From the NCBI RefSeq assembly GCF_900142715.1, contig NZ_FRBX01000001.1, forward strand, positions 310,001 to 374,000: 64,000 bases of DNA, written 5' to 3'. This DNA comes from Flavobacterium pectinovorum (lineage in GTDB: Bacteria; Bacteroidota; Bacteroidia; Flavobacteriales; Flavobacteriaceae). The notes below the pieces were generated by a model that made no database searches, had not been told where the DNA came from, and saw only the letters and a program-made list of their open reading frames with translations. Shown piece by piece: positions 1-8,973 of this stretch. How positions within the stretch are numbered: the first letter of the stretch is position 1; the number at the start of each line of letters is the position of its first letter. A program made the translations under genes and the position numbers.

Positions 1-1
1 A

Positions 2-370
2 ATTGCAGTCGATGTTCAGCCTTTTAAAATTTTTAAACAAAACTTTTTTAAAGATAATCTGGTTAAGGCAGAACTCAATTTCGAAATAGAAAATACTATA
101 AACAGATCTTTTAGTCTTGATTTTGTGCTTTATGATAAAAATGATCAAATCGTTGAAACCATAACTTTTGAAGTTCCGGCATACACAGGAAGTCCTAATG
201 TTATAAAATTTCCAACAGAAGTTTTTGAACAAGAAAGATTGGAACTTTTAAAAAAAACAGTTGAAATTGGTTTTACTGTTAGAATAGGTGCAGGTCCAGC
301 CTTAAATGAAAACAGTCTAGGTAATTTGAAATTACGATCGAGCGCAACCGCATATATGGAAATCGAATGA
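2..370 (+). CDS. C-terminal part of an unrecognised protein (runs in from the left edge)
   Basis: An open frame is already running at the left edge, with codons in phase from base 2 and no stop until the TGA at 368-370. About 122 C-terminal residues are visible; the real start lies outside the window. The visible part alternates hydrophobic and polar residues in beta-like strands (for example ITFEVPAY and GFTVRIGAG) and has no membrane segment. The stop overlaps the ATG of the next gene (ATGA, 367-370), so the two are almost certainly translationally coupled. The neighbour is a predicted outer-membrane beta-barrel protein, so this one may be an exported partner; that is inference. I do not recognise the family. 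Confidence 0.75.
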   Translation: MAVDVQPFKIFKQNFFKDNLVKAELNFEIENTINRSFSLDFVLYDKNDQIVETITFEVPAYTGSPNVIKFPTEVFEQERLELLKKTVEIGFTVRIGAGPALNENSLGNLKLRSSATAYMEIE

Positions 371-1761
371 GAAAAGCATATCTGATAATACTGGTTGTTT
401 TCCAGTTTGGTTTTGCGCAAAACAAAGCGTTATTATATAATTTTACTTCAATTCCACAAGCTTCACTAGTTAATCCGGGTGCCGATGTTTCGTATAAATA
501 TTATTTTGGAATTCCATTATTATCCGGAGTTTCAGCTAATGTAGGTTCGAAAAGCTTCTCTGCGTATGATTTATTTGCTAATGACGGAGTTGATTTTACC
601 GAAAAAGTCCGAAACATTATAAACAAATCATCAGCCAATGATAAAACCCATGTTAACGAGCAACTCGAAGTGTTTTCAGGAGGTTTTAGGGTTGGAGGAG
701 AAGATAGCCAGTCGTATGTGTCGTTTGGAGTTTATCAGGAATTTGATTTTTTGATGTATGTGCCCAAAGATTTAGCAATATTGGCATTAGATGGAAATCG
801 GGATCACATGGGCAAATCCTTTAATCTTGCTGATTTAAATGTTAGAGCCGAAGCGCTTTCGGTGCTTCACGTTGGTTTTCATAAAAAAATAAGTGAAAAA
901 TTAGTGTTGGGTGGCCGCGCCAAACTTTATTCGAGTGGCGCCAATGCAACATCAACAAATAATTCGGGATTTATCTATACAGACGAAATTGAAGGCACAC
1001 GTAATATTTATACTCAGGTAATTTCTTCAAATTTAGAACTTAAAACTTCTGGTATTGCCACTTTTACAAAAGATGAATACAGAGGAAGTGAGACCGAAGA
1101 TATTATACATAACAGTTTTTTTAACGGAAGTTTAGGTTTAGGGGTAGATGCCGGAGTTACCTATTATTTTAAGGATAATCTTCAGTTTACAGCAAGTGTT
1201 ATAGATTTGGGTTTTGTGAGGCAATCTAAGGATATAGAAACACGAACCTATAAAGGAAGTTATACTTATAATGGAGTAAATCCTAATTTTGATGATATAG
1301 ATGGACCAAGAAATGTTTTAGGAGAATTTGATAAAGCTATTCCGAGAGATACACTCTATAACAAATACACAACCTGGAGGCCAACAAAATTCTATTCTTC
1401 TCTTCAATATTCGTTTGGAGAATCAAGATATGGTGAAGAATGTGATTGCAGAGCTAAAAGTAAGCGAGGATATGCAAATTCTATCGGAGGTCAGTTGTTT
1501 ATAATGAGTATGCCCAAAAAACCTTTTACAGCTTTTACTGCTTTTTATAAACGCAGTATTTTCGAAAAATTAGATTTTAAAGCTACTTATACTTTTGATA
1601 CTTTTTCGAATACAAATTTGGGATTAGGACTTTCCGGAACAATTGGAAAATTCAATATTTATGCACTGGTCGATAATGTTTTTGAATATAAAGATGTCAC
1701 CAAAGCCAATAGTATAGCGTTTCAATTTGGTTTAAATTTTATTTTTCCAGATTCAGATTAA
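367..1761 (+). CDS. DUF5723-type outer-membrane beta-barrel protein, exported
   Basis: This is a 464-residue protein with a Sec signal peptide (residues 1-17, ending FGFAQ). The early motif 'SIPQASLVNPGADVSYKYY' resembles the 'NPA' start of PorP/SprF-like and DUF5723 barrels of Bacteroidota. The rest is amphipathic beta strands with glycine- and aromatic-rich turns, ending in a strand that finishes with aromatic residues (QFGLNFIF), as expected for an outer-membrane barrel. It starts inside the stop codon of the preceding gene, so they form an operon. A strong hairpin follows, closing the unit. A DUF5723 assignment fits by pattern. A role as a carrier or anchor for surface proteins is only inferred from the PorP/SprF resemblance. 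Confidence 0.7.
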   Translation: MRKAYLIILVVFQFGFAQNKALLYNFTSIPQASLVNPGADVSYKYYFGIPLLSGVSANVGSKSFSAYDLFANDGVDFTEKVRNIINKSSANDKTHVNEQLEVFSGGFRVGGEDSQSYVSFGVYQEFDFLMYVPKDLAILALDGNRDHMGKSFNLADLNVRAEALSVLHVGFHKKISEKLVLGGRAKLYSSGANATSTNNSGFIYTDEIEGTRNIYTQVISSNLELKTSGIATFTKDEYRGSETEDIIHNSFFNGSLGLGVDAGVTYYFKDNLQFTASVIDLGFVRQSKDIETRTYKGSYTYNGVNPNFDDIDGPRNVLGEFDKAIPRDTLYNKYTTWRPTKFYSSLQYSFGESRYGEECDCRAKSKRGYANSIGGQLFIMSMPKKPFTAFTAFYKRSIFEKLDFKATYTFDTFSNTNLGLGLSGTIGKFNIYALVDNVFEYKDVTKANSIAFQFGLNFIFPDSD

Positions 1762-1782
1762 TTTTATAAAATTCCAATACAT

Positions 1783-1850
1783 AAATTCCAAATTCCAATT
1801 TTGTTGCTCTATTTGAAAATATGCAGCAACAAAATTGGAATTTGGAATTT
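1783..1850 (+). terminator. Terminator-like hairpin with 26-bp perfect stem after the DUF5723 gene
   Basis: The arms 1783-1808 and 1825-1850 are perfect reverse complements, with a 16-base loop followed by T-rich sequence. The stem contains 'AAATTCCAAATTCCAA', a word that recurs near 43421-43557, so this may be a member of a dispersed repeat family that also acts as terminator. Confidence 0.75.
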
Positions 1851-1942
1851 TTTATTTGGATTTTGAAGATTACGAATGTAGTACCTTTCTTATAGAGATA
1901 AAATTAAGAAAAACTTAGTATTCAAGTTTCCAATTTATTCAC

Positions 1943-1950
1943 TATATTTG
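1943..1950 (+). promoter_or_regulatory. Bacteroidota -7 promoter element (TATATTTG) for guaB
   Basis: TATATTTG matches the TAnnTTTG -7 consensus used by the Bacteroidota primary sigma factor and ends 26 bases before the guaB ATG. No clear TTG -33 element was found at ideal spacing. This site implies a short 5' leader of about 20 bases. Confidence 0.65.
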
Positions 1951-1976
1951 CACGCAATTCAACTACAAATTGCACC

Positions 1977-3449
1977 ATGATAGCACACAACTCCAAGATT
2001 ATCGGCGAAGGTTTAACTTACGACGATGTATTATTAGTACCTAACTACTCGAATGTGCTTCCTCGCGAAGTGAGTATCAAATCAAAATTTTCCCGTAATA
2101 TAACACTAAACGTTCCTATAGTATCAGCTGCTATGGATACCGTTACCGAAAGTGCAATGGCAATTGCTATGGCGCAAGAAGGCGGAATTGGTGTTTTGCA
2201 TAAAAATATGACCATCGAGCAACAAGCAGCGAAGGTTAGAAAAGTAAAACGCGCTGAGGCAGGAATGATTATCGATCCGGTAACATTACCAATGACTTCA
2301 ACAATTGCAGATGCAAAAAACGCCATGAAAGAATTCGGAATTGGCGGAATTCCAATTGTTGACGAAAACAGAATCTTAAAAGGAATCGTTACAAATCGTG
2401 ATTTACGTTTCGAAAAAAACGGAGCGAGACCAATTATAGAAGTAATGACCAGTAAAAACTTAGTTACTGTTGCAGAAGGAACTTCATTAGAACAGGCCGA
2501 AGTAGTCTTACAAGGCCATAAAATAGAAAAATTACCAGTTGTAAATGCTCAAAATGAATTAGTTGGGCTAATTACTTTTAGAGATATTACAAAATTAACT
2601 CAAAAACCAATCGCTAATAAAGATACTTTTGGTCGTTTGAGAGTTGCTGCCGCAATTGGGGTTACTGGCGATGCAGTTCAAAGAGCTGAAGCGTTAGTTG
2701 CTGCAGGCGTAGACGCAATCATTATTGATACAGCACACGGACATACAGAAGGTGTTGTAAACACATTGAAACAAATAAAAGCAAAATTCCCAAACATTGA
2801 TGTAATTGTTGGAAACATCGCAACTCCCGAAGCAGCTAAATATTTAGTAGAAAATGGAGCCGATGGTGTAAAAGTAGGAATAGGACCTGGTTCTATTTGT
2901 ACAACACGTATCGTTGCAGGTGTTGGTTTTCCTCAGTTTTCAGCCGTTCTTGAAGTAGCTGCGGCTATTAAAGGAACTGGAGTTCCGGTTATTGCAGATG
3001 GTGGAATTCGTTATACAGGAGATATCCCGAAAGCAATTGCTGCAGGTGCCGATTGTGTAATGTTAGGTTCATTATTAGCAGGAACAAAAGAATCTCCGGG
3101 AGAAACTATTATTTTTGAAGGAAGAAAATTCAAATCTTACCGCGGAATGGGTTCTGTTGAAGCAATGCAAACAGGTTCTAAAGACCGTTATTTTCAGGAT
3201 GTTGAAGACGATGTTAAAAAATTAGTTCCGGAAGGAATCGTTGGTCGTGTTCCTTACAAAGGAGAATTAAACGAAAGCATGCTTCAGTTTATCGGAGGTC
3301 TTCGTGCCGGAATGGGATATTGTGGTTCAAAAGATATTCCAACTTTACAGGAATCCGGACGTTTTGTTAGAATCACGTCAAGCGGAATTACTGAAAGTCA
3401 CCCACACAACGTTACTATTACAAAAGAAGCTCCGAATTATTCAAGATAA
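1977..3449 (+). CDS. guaB: Inosine-5'-monophosphate dehydrogenase
   Basis: IMP dehydrogenase oxidises IMP to XMP with NAD+, the committed step of GMP synthesis, in the cytosol. The 490-residue length is usual. The N-terminal [10 protein letters not shown] motif is followed by two CBS domains at about residues 95-205, which in this family are regulatory nucleotide-binding modules. The catalytic loop [15 protein letters not shown] carries the nucleophile Cys308, and the flap region contains YRGMGS and the EG-x-VP motif ([12 protein letters not shown]). The ATG lies a short distance after a TATATTTG promoter. The gene is monocistronic, ending in a strong bidirectional terminator shared with the convergent gene. 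purA, at the other purine branch, lies about 3.5 kb away on the opposite strand. Confidence 0.98.
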   Translation: MIAHNSKIIGEGLTYDDVLLVPNYSNVLPREVSIKSKFSRNITLNVPIVSAAMDTVTESAMAIAMAQEGGIGVLHKNMTIEQQAAKVRKVKRAEAGMIIDPVTLPMTSTIADAKNAMKEFGIGGIPIVDENRILKGIVTNRDLRFEKNGARPIIEVMTSKNLVTVAEGTSLEQAEVVLQGHKIEKLPVVNAQNELVGLITFRDITKLTQKPIANKDTFGRLRVAAAIGVTGDAVQRAEALVAAGVDAIIIDTAHGHTEGVVNTLKQIKAKFPNIDVIVGNIATPEAAKYLVENGADGVKVGIGPGSICTTRIVAGVGFPQFSAVLEVAAAIKGTGVPVIADGGIRYTGDIPKAIAAGADCVMLGSLLAGTKESPGETIIFEGRKFKSYRGMGSVEAMQTGSKDRYFQDVEDDVKKLVPEGIVGRVPYKGELNESMLQFIGGLRAGMGYCGSKDIPTLQESGRFVRITSSGITESHPHNVTITKEAPNYSR

Positions 3450-3471
3450 TTTTCAGCTTTCACTATAAAAC

Positions 3472-3503
3472 AAAAGGCATAAGATTTAATTCTTATGCCT
3501 TTT
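3472..3503. terminator. Bidirectional terminator between guaB and the convergent gene
   Basis: The 13-bp arms at 3472-3484 and 3491-3503 (AAAAGGCATAAGA and its complement) pair perfectly around a 6-base loop, with A runs on the left and T runs on the right. It can serve both converging genes. Confidence 0.85.
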
Positions 3504-3511
3504 TTGATTTT

Positions 3512-4015
3512 TTATTGAATAATCGAAATCCCATTATTCAATTCATCAATTATACCTTGATTTGGTTCTATCGCTTCGGCCTGAGCGCCGTATTGCATTT
3601 GTATAGAGCCACCTTTTCCGTTGTAGATAAAACCTTGGTATTTGTACAAAATATCATTGTAATCTAACTCACACTCAAAGTAATTAACGGTAATATCGTT
3701 TATTTTCTTTTTGTATATTTTCAGGTTTTTGATCTTTCCAAACTCTTTGTATTCATCCTGAATAGTACTTTTAAGATTTTTATCAGTAATAAAATAATCA
3801 TATTCAATAAAGTACGCGTTTACTAAATTATACTTGTCATGAAATTGTGCATCCCAGTCTATAGAATCTGTATTTTTAATCCAGTGATCAGGATTGTATT
3901 TAATTTGATAAATTTCTTTTCGGCTTGTATAAGTTTCTAGTTTTGAATTCTTTTTTGTTTGCCCTATCGAAATAAAACCCGATAGTAAAAATAGGAAAAG
4001 TAGATTTTTTGACAT
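3512..4015 (-). CDS. Small secreted protein of unknown function
   Basis: This is a 167-residue protein with a Sec signal peptide (hydrophobic run at residues 4-17, then 'SIGQTK'). The mature part begins with a YTSRKEIYQIKYNPDHW segment, a pattern seen in small exported Bacteroidota proteins that carry a PsbP/MOG1-like fold ('y...g.I.yPdgW'). It contains several aromatic strands and a single Cys, so no disulfide is expected. There is no lipobox, so it is probably periplasmic. It is transcribed alone, converging on guaB. The family is not recognised with confidence, and the PsbP/MOG1-like suggestion is inference from a short pattern. Confidence 0.75.
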   Translation of the reverse strand: MSKNLLFLFLLSGFISIGQTKKNSKLETYTSRKEIYQIKYNPDHWIKNTDSIDWDAQFHDKYNLVNAYFIEYDYFITDKNLKSTIQDEYKEFGKIKNLKIYKKKINDITVNYFECELDYNDILYKYQGFIYNGKGGSIQMQYGAQAEAIEPNQGIIDELNNGISIIQ

Positions 4016-4097
4016 GTGATATTTAAATTTTGGCTAATAATATGAAACGAAAGTAGCAAATAAAAATTACTTAGGATAAAAATATTTAAGAGATTTT

Positions 4098-4185
4098 TTT
4101 CACGCAGATTTTGCAGATTTGAACAGATCTTAAATATTTAATTAGCTACACAAATCAGCTAAAATCTTTTTAAATCTGCGTGAAA
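4098..4185. repeat. Intergenic long hairpin repeat ('CACGCAGATT' type)
   Basis: The perfect 14-base arms TTTCACGCAGATTT (4098-4111) and its complement (4172-4185) enclose about 60 bases that hold further short inverted segments. It does not code. The design of a CAC(G/A) core with A/T flanks matches the hairpins at 12867-12925, 17217-17282 and 38866-39006. Confidence 0.7.
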
Positions 4186-4220
4186 CAAAAAACTTTGTAA
4201 CTCATCTTTACTTCAAAATA

Positions 4221-4260
4221 AAAAAGCCAACACAATTTTTAAAATTGCATTAGCTTTTTT
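4221..4260 (-). terminator. Terminator of the L,D-transpeptidase gene
   Basis: Read on the minus strand, an imperfect stem (AAAAAAGCTAATGC... paired with ...GTGTTGGCTTTTT) ends in a T run immediately downstream of the transpeptidase stop codon. Confidence 0.6.
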
Positions 4261-4281
4261 CTGCGTAGAAATATATAATTT

Positions 4282-5169
4282 TTAAGGTGAAACAGCTTCT
4301 TCTCCTGCTCTTACTTTTTGATTATCTAATATTTTTTGAATAAAAGGCTGTGTTTCTTTTTCAATATCAGATTCAGAAATATCCAATGCTTTCGGATCGT
4401 TAACTAATTCATACCAAGGTTTTGGACCGTCAAAATTATAGCTTCCAAAAACAATAACAGGAGTTCCTTTTACTTTTACGTTTTCTTTATCTTTCAAAAT
4501 CCATTCATCTGCCCATTTATATAAATATTTTGCATCTTTTTCGAGCAATCGCAAACAAGAATGAGAGGCAGGATATCCCGGTAATTCATACTGATGAAAA
4601 CCAACTCCGAGTTTATTTTCGATATTAAAATTCCATTTTAAATCCCATTCGTCGTTAAAAGTACTTGTTGTTTGTTCTGCTTTCCAATTGGTAAAAAATA
4701 ATCCGGTTGGTGTTGGATCTTTTTTTCTTCCCATATTCGTTGGACCGGTATAAACTAATTCTCCATTTTCGTAAGCAGCAAATGTTTGCGTTGGATAAGA
4801 AAAAATCAACACTTTTTCAACCTCTTCTAAACTCGAAACGTGAATAGGAAAAGGAAGATAATACGGCAAATCGCCACTAAAATCTGATGGAATCACAACA
4901 GAGTCCATTTTAGCAAAATTGGCTTTGTCAGTTCTGTTTATGGCGTATGCAATATCTAATTTAGTCGAATCACTTTTATTGGTTTCAAGCCATTCTTTTG
5001 TTTTTTCAAAATGAAAACTAACAGATGACGCAGGTTTTTTATATTCAATTTTTTTATGTGGTTTTGCTTCTTCCTCAGTTGTTCTTGTAGTTTTGCTTTC
5101 CTTACAAGAAACTATTAAGGTTAAAATTAATAGAAGCAAAATATTTGATGTGTAATATAACTTTCTCAT
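4282..5169 (-). CDS. L,D-transpeptidase (YkuD family), lipoprotein
   Basis: YkuD enzymes make 3-3 peptidoglycan cross-links or attach proteins to peptidoglycan, using an active-site Cys. This 295-residue protein has a lipoprotein signal with lipobox LIVSC (Cys22), so it should be membrane-anchored facing the periplasm. The catalytic motif is present as H192...SHSCLRL with Cys205 as nucleophile and Arg207. 'SHSCLRL' replaces the more common SHGC(I/V)R(L/M) and is seen in the Bacteroidota branch. The catalytic domain spans about residues 115-245, followed by a charged tail. The linker after the lipobox is Lys/Glu-rich. It is transcribed alone with its own terminator. Confidence 0.88.
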   Translation of the reverse strand: MRKLYYTSNILLLLILTLIVSCKESKTTRTTEEEAKPHKKIEYKKPASSVSFHFEKTKEWLETNKSDSTKLDIAYAINRTDKANFAKMDSVVIPSDFSGDLPYYLPFPIHVSSLEEVEKVLIFSYPTQTFAAYENGELVYTGPTNMGRKKDPTPTGLFFTNWKAEQTTSTFNDEWDLKWNFNIENKLGVGFHQYELPGYPASHSCLRLLEKDAKYLYKWADEWILKDKENVKVKGTPVIVFGSYNFDGPKPWYELVNDPKALDISESDIEKETQPFIQKILDNQKVRAGEEAVSP

Positions 5170-5308
5170 AATTGGGATTTTTTAGTAGAGTAAAGTTATT
5201 TTTTTTACAGCTTAAACGAATTACAGAATTTTTGGAATTGTTTATTTTATTAACATTTTATTTTTTATAGATCTGAAGTGCATATAATTTTAAAAATCAT
5301 TAAACACA

Positions 5309-6283
5309 TTACATTCCGAATATATACTTTTTAAAAAAATTAACCTTAACTAATATTTTATATAAAATTATAAATAGAACTTCAAGAATAATAGTTATGA
5401 GATAAAATTTAATTAAAGATTGCGTTCCTACTAAATACTTGGAAATTAAGATTGGTAAAACATGCCATAGATAGATACCCAAAGAGTTTATTCCTAACCA
5501 TTGAATCGATTTAGATTCAAATAAGGAATCTGTCAGGGCTAGTTTTAAGCAAAGATTCAAAATTGAAAGATTTAATAGAAAGAAATTTAGAATTGATAAT
5601 ATCACACTATCATAAAAAAATAAATAAACAACAAGGCCTAGAAAAATAAAAGGGGTTATAATTTCAATTAATCTTAATTTTTTTATAGTTTTATTTCTAT
5701 AACTAATTCCAATAAGAAAAAATATATAAAAATAAGGTCTGAAGGTATATATGAGAATTGAAAATATTCTATTCAAAAAAGGGATTTGTGTATAGATTGA
5801 GGAATATTTATATAAAATAATGAAGGTTATCGATATCAAAAGGCCTAAAATCAATATAATATTATAATTTGTGAAAAGTTTTTTAAAAAGCCATGTTAGT
5901 AGTATCCAGCTTAAAAAACCAGGAATAAACCATAAATGATAGAAGGGATAAATGATAGAATTTTTAAATTTTGCAATAGAAAATAAATTCGTTCCTAAAA
6001 TGCAAGATATTATATAGTAAGATATAAAAGCAATAATCCATGGTAGTATTATTCTTAAAAAGTATTTTTTGAAGAGATCGTACAGATTTAATTCTGAAAT
6101 TGTATTAATATTTAGGAGGTATCCGGTTATCCCAATAAAAAGAGGCATATGAAAACTATAAATTAGAGTTCGCCAAATTGATTCACTTAATGCTCCCTGA
6201 ATTACGTGCCCTATTATTACTAAAATAATTAATATACCTTTTAATAAATCAATATTTTTAATTCTTGTATTTTTTTCTCTCAC
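5309..6283 (-). CDS. Membrane acyltransferase (acyltransferase-3 family, OafA/YrhL-like)
   Basis: This is a 324-residue polytopic membrane protein with about ten hydrophobic segments. The N-terminus IKNIDLLKGILIILVIIGHV, with the catalytic-type His of 'GH' and the following 'FHMPLFIGITGYL', is the signature of acyltransferase family 3, which O-acetylates (or otherwise acylates) surface sugars at the inner membrane using acyl-CoA. The exact acceptor cannot be told; it may act on O-antigen or exopolysaccharide. The gene is markedly more AT-rich than its neighbours, with long A/T runs and many AUA Ile codons. It sits alone between housekeeping genes, which hints at later acquisition. No terminator-like stem was seen directly downstream. 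Confidence 0.85.
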   Translation of the reverse strand: MREKNTRIKNIDLLKGILIILVIIGHVIQGALSESIWRTLIYSFHMPLFIGITGYLLNINTISELNLYDLFKKYFLRIILPWIIAFISYYIISCILGTNLFSIAKFKNSIIYPFYHLWFIPGFLSWILLTWLFKKLFTNYNIILILGLLISITFIILYKYSSIYTQIPFLNRIFSILIYTFRPYFYIFFLIGISYRNKTIKKLRLIEIITPFIFLGLVVYLFFYDSVILSILNFFLLNLSILNLCLKLALTDSLFESKSIQWLGINSLGIYLWHVLPILISKYLVGTQSLIKFYLITIILEVLFIILYKILVKVNFFKKYIFGM

Positions 6284-6327
6284 TATAATGAGTTTTTATT
6301 GAGGTTAAGTTAAGTATGTAAGTATAT

Positions 6328-6909
6328 TTAAATCAGTCCCTTTATTTTAGCATGCTGCAACAACATAATAGTCTTAGCATCAGTAATCTCGCCAGATTCA
6401 AACATTGCATAAGCTTCATCAAACGTATATTCCAGAACTTCGATATTTTCCTGTTCAGCATCTAATCCGCCGCCATCGTTTACTTTCATAGTTTCATCAT
6501 ATTCACCAACAAATAAATATAAAATTTCTGTTACAGATCCCGGAGACATATAAGTTTCAATAACTTTTTGAACTTTGTTTAAGCGATAACCCGTTTCTTC
6601 TTCCGTTTCACGAATAACTGCTTCCTCAGCGTTGTCCTGATCTAAAAGTCCGGCGCAAACTTCGATCATCATTCCGGTTTTATTTCCGTTAAGATAAGTT
6701 GGCAAACGAAATTGTCTCGTTAGAATTACGGTTTTTTTCTCGGTATTATATAATAAAATAGCGGCGCCATTTCCTCGATCATAAACTTCACGAATATGCG
6801 ATTCTACATTGCCATCTTTCTTTTGGTAATCAAAAGTTACTTTGTTTAATACATACCAATTGTCTGATAATAACTTAGTTTCAGTAATTTTAATTTCTGG
6901 ATTTTTCAT
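6328..6909 (-). CDS. nudK: NUDIX hydrolase, GDP-mannose pyrophosphatase type
   Basis: This is a 193-residue protein with a Nudix box at about residues 87-108 (GLLDQDNAEEAVIRE, then TEEETGY). The metal-binding Glu residues lie in RETEEETGY (100-108). The preceding segment 'TRQFRLPTYLNG...MIEVCAGLLD' is the NudK subfamily signature. The family hydrolyses GDP-mannose and related nucleotide sugars to GMP and sugar phosphate. The position after the box Gly where most Nudix proteins carry Glu is Asn here, though NudK boxes are already divergent. It lies downstream of purA on the same strand, but a terminator separates them, so it may use its own promoter. Confidence 0.85.
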   Translation of the reverse strand: MKNPEIKITETKLLSDNWYVLNKVTFDYQKKDGNVESHIREVYDRGNGAAILLYNTEKKTVILTRQFRLPTYLNGNKTGMMIEVCAGLLDQDNAEEAVIRETEEETGYRLNKVQKVIETYMSPGSVTEILYLFVGEYDETMKVNDGGGLDAEQENIEVLEYTFDEAYAMFESGEITDAKTIMLLQHAKIKGLI

Positions 6910-6931
6910 GTGTGAAATGTTTTGTATAAAA

Positions 6932-6956
6932 AAACGCTCTGGTTATCAGAGCGTTT
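6932..6956 (-). terminator. Terminator downstream of purA
   Basis: Perfect 9-base arms AAACGCTCT (6932-6940) and AGAGCGTTT (6948-6956) surround a 7-base loop. On the minus strand the stem is followed by a T run. It lies 8 bases beyond the purA stop and 23 bases before the nudK start. Confidence 0.85.
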
Positions 6957-6963
6957 AGATGTA

Positions 6964-8235
6964 TTATTTTGTTATTGTTTGCTTTCTGTCTGGTCCAACA
7001 GATACAATCTTGATTGGTACACCAACTTCTGCTTCAATAAACTCGATATATTCTTTTAGCTCGATTGGTAATTGATCATAAGTAGTCAATCCTGTTAAAT
7101 CAGCTTGCCATCCTTTAAACTCTTTATAAATCGGAGTAACATTTTCAGGCTCGATGTTGTAAGGGAAGTGAGAAATGATTTGTCCTTTATAGTTGTATTC
7201 AGTACAAACTTTTAAAGTTTCCAAACCAGAAAGTACATCACCTTTCATCATCATCAATTGCGTAACTCCATTTACTTGTACAGCATATTTTAAAGCCACT
7301 AGGTCTAACCATCCGCAACGTCTTTGTCTTCCTGTAACAGATCCAAATTCGTTACCAACTCTTGCCATTGTTGCACCAACCTCGTCAAAAAGTTCAGTAG
7401 GGAATGGTCCGCTACCAACACGTGTTACGTAAGCTTTAAAAATTCCGTAAACTTCTTTAATTTTGTTAGGAGCAATTCCTAAACCAGTACAAGCTCCTGC
7501 AGCAGTAGTATTTGATGAAGTTACAAAAGGATAAGTTCCAAAGTCAACATCTAATAAAGACCCCTGAGCTCCTTCGCATAAAATAGATTTACCCGCTTTT
7601 TGAGCCTGGTACATATATTCTTCACTGTCAATAAAATCTAATTTTTTTAATTCTTCAATAGCTTCAAAAAACTCTTTTTCAAGTTCAGCTAAGTTATATT
7701 GAATCGCTACATCGTAAAAAGCAATCATTGCCTCATGTTTATCAGCTAATGCTCTGTAACGTTCTTTGAAATCTTCTAATTCAATATCTCCAACACGCAA
7801 ACCGTTTCTACCGGTTTTGTCCATATAAGTTGGGCCAATTCCTTTTAATGTAGAACCAATTTTTGCTTTTCCTTTTGATGCCTCAGATGCTGCATCTAAT
7901 AAACGGTGCGTTGGTAAAATTAAATGTGCTTTTCTTGAAATGATCAATTTGTTTTTGATGTCAAGGTTAAATTTCTCTAAACCTTCAATTTCTTTTTGAA
8001 AAACTACAGGATCAATTACAACCCCGTTTCCGATGATATTTACTGAATTTTTATGAAAAATTCCAGAAGGAATGGTTCTTAAAACGTGCTTAATTCCGTC
8101 AAATTCTAATGTATGTCCTGCGTTTGGTCCTCCTTGAAAACGTGCAATAATATCATAATTTGAGGTAAGAACGTCAACAATTTTTCCTTTACCTTCATCT
8201 CCCCATTGTAATCCTAGTAATAAATCTACGGTCAT
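6964..8235 (-). CDS. purA: Adenylosuccinate synthetase
   Basis: The enzyme condenses IMP and aspartate using GTP to give adenylosuccinate, the first step from IMP to AMP, in the cytosol. The 423-residue length is normal. The GTP-binding P-loop GDEGKGK lies at residues 12-18 with the catalytic Asp13. His41 is in GGPNAGHT. IMP-binding GSTLKGIGPTY and base-recognition VTGRQRRCGW are also present. It is followed by its own terminator and preceded by the fur-like gene on the same strand. Confidence 0.98.
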   Translation of the reverse strand: MTVDLLLGLQWGDEGKGKIVDVLTSNYDIIARFQGGPNAGHTLEFDGIKHVLRTIPSGIFHKNSVNIIGNGVVIDPVVFQKEIEGLEKFNLDIKNKLIISRKAHLILPTHRLLDAASEASKGKAKIGSTLKGIGPTYMDKTGRNGLRVGDIELEDFKERYRALADKHEAMIAFYDVAIQYNLAELEKEFFEAIEELKKLDFIDSEEYMYQAQKAGKSILCEGAQGSLLDVDFGTYPFVTSSNTTAAGACTGLGIAPNKIKEVYGIFKAYVTRVGSGPFPTELFDEVGATMARVGNEFGSVTGRQRRCGWLDLVALKYAVQVNGVTQLMMMKGDVLSGLETLKVCTEYNYKGQIISHFPYNIEPENVTPIYKEFKGWQADLTGLTTYDQLPIELKEYIEFIEAEVGVPIKIVSVGPDRKQTITK

Positions 8236-8330
8236 TCTGTTTTAATTTGCGTTGAGGCAATCTAAGTCGCCCTACTGATTAATGTAGTTAATTTTCTTTT
8301 TTTTTATTTTTTGAATAATTCCTTTCCGGA

Positions 8331-8789
8331 TTATTGTTTTTGTTTTTTGTTTCCGTAGAAATAAAGTGAATGATTCGTGATTTCGATATCAAATATTTCT
8401 TCGATTGTTTTTTTGATGGTTTGAATTCTTGGATCACAAAATTCAATTACTTCGCCAGAATCAGTCATGATAATATGATCGTGCTGTTTGTCGAAATATG
8501 ATTTTTCGTAGTAAGCCTGATTTTGTCCAAATTGATGTTTTCTAACCAATGCGCAGTCTAACAATAACTCAATCGTGTTGTATAAAGTTGCTCTACTCAC
8601 ACGATAGTTTTTGTTTTTCATTTTGATATAAAGGTTTTCTATATCAAAATGCTCTTCGCTATCGTAAATTTCCTGAAGTATAGCATAGCGCTCAGGAGTT
8701 TTGCGATGCCCTTTTTGTTCAAGATACATTGTAAAAACGTTTTTTACAATTTCTTGATTTCTAGTGTTGTCAGTTGAAATGAGTGTCAT
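8331..8789 (-). CDS. Fur-family transcriptional regulator, CxxC motif missing
   Basis: This is a 152-residue winged-helix metalloregulator counted from the ATG at 8789. The DNA-binding half includes '[15 protein letters not shown]' and the recognition helix '[16 protein letters not shown]' (residues 62-77). The dimerisation half carries the metal ligands His103/His105 in HDHII and ends with the Fur-typical [10 protein letters not shown]. The usual structural zinc CxxC is absent: the equivalent positions are Met108 and Ser111 (MTDSG). It lies between purA and the DUF1579-like gene. A TTG at 8798 is possible, but the -7 promoter element overlaps it, so the ATG is preferred. Whether it senses Fe, peroxide or Zn cannot be told from the sequence. 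Confidence 0.88.
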   Translation of the reverse strand: MTLISTDNTRNQEIVKNVFTMYLEQKGHRKTPERYAILQEIYDSEEHFDIENLYIKMKNKNYRVSRATLYNTIELLLDCALVRKHQFGQNQAYYEKSYFDKQHDHIIMTDSGEVIEFCDPRIQTIKKTIEEIFDIEITNHSLYFYGNKKQKQ

Positions 8790-8795
8790 ATCCGG

Positions 8796-8803
8796 CAAAG
8801 ATA
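8796..8803 (-). promoter_or_regulatory. -7 promoter element (TATCTTTG) for the Fur-family gene
   Basis: On the minus strand TATCTTTG is an exact TAnnTTTG match. It ends only 6 bases before the ATG at 8789, so transcription would begin at or next to the start codon, predicting a leaderless or near-leaderless mRNA. Confidence 0.55.
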
Positions 8804-8973
8804 ATTTTTTATTTTTAATGAATAAAAGTTTCGGGTTTAAAGTTTAACGTTCAAATCTATATTCGATTATGAATATCACATTAAATACAAGGTTTTACAA
8901 CGATAAATTTTAGAAAGTTCACAAGAACTTAATTAACATAATTATTTTTATTTATGATAAAACTAACAAATTT

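Noticed and set aside
8790..8798. TTG start for the Fur-family gene (8798)
   Set aside because: It overlaps the -7 promoter element 8796-8803 and would add only three residues; the ATG at 8789 is preferred.
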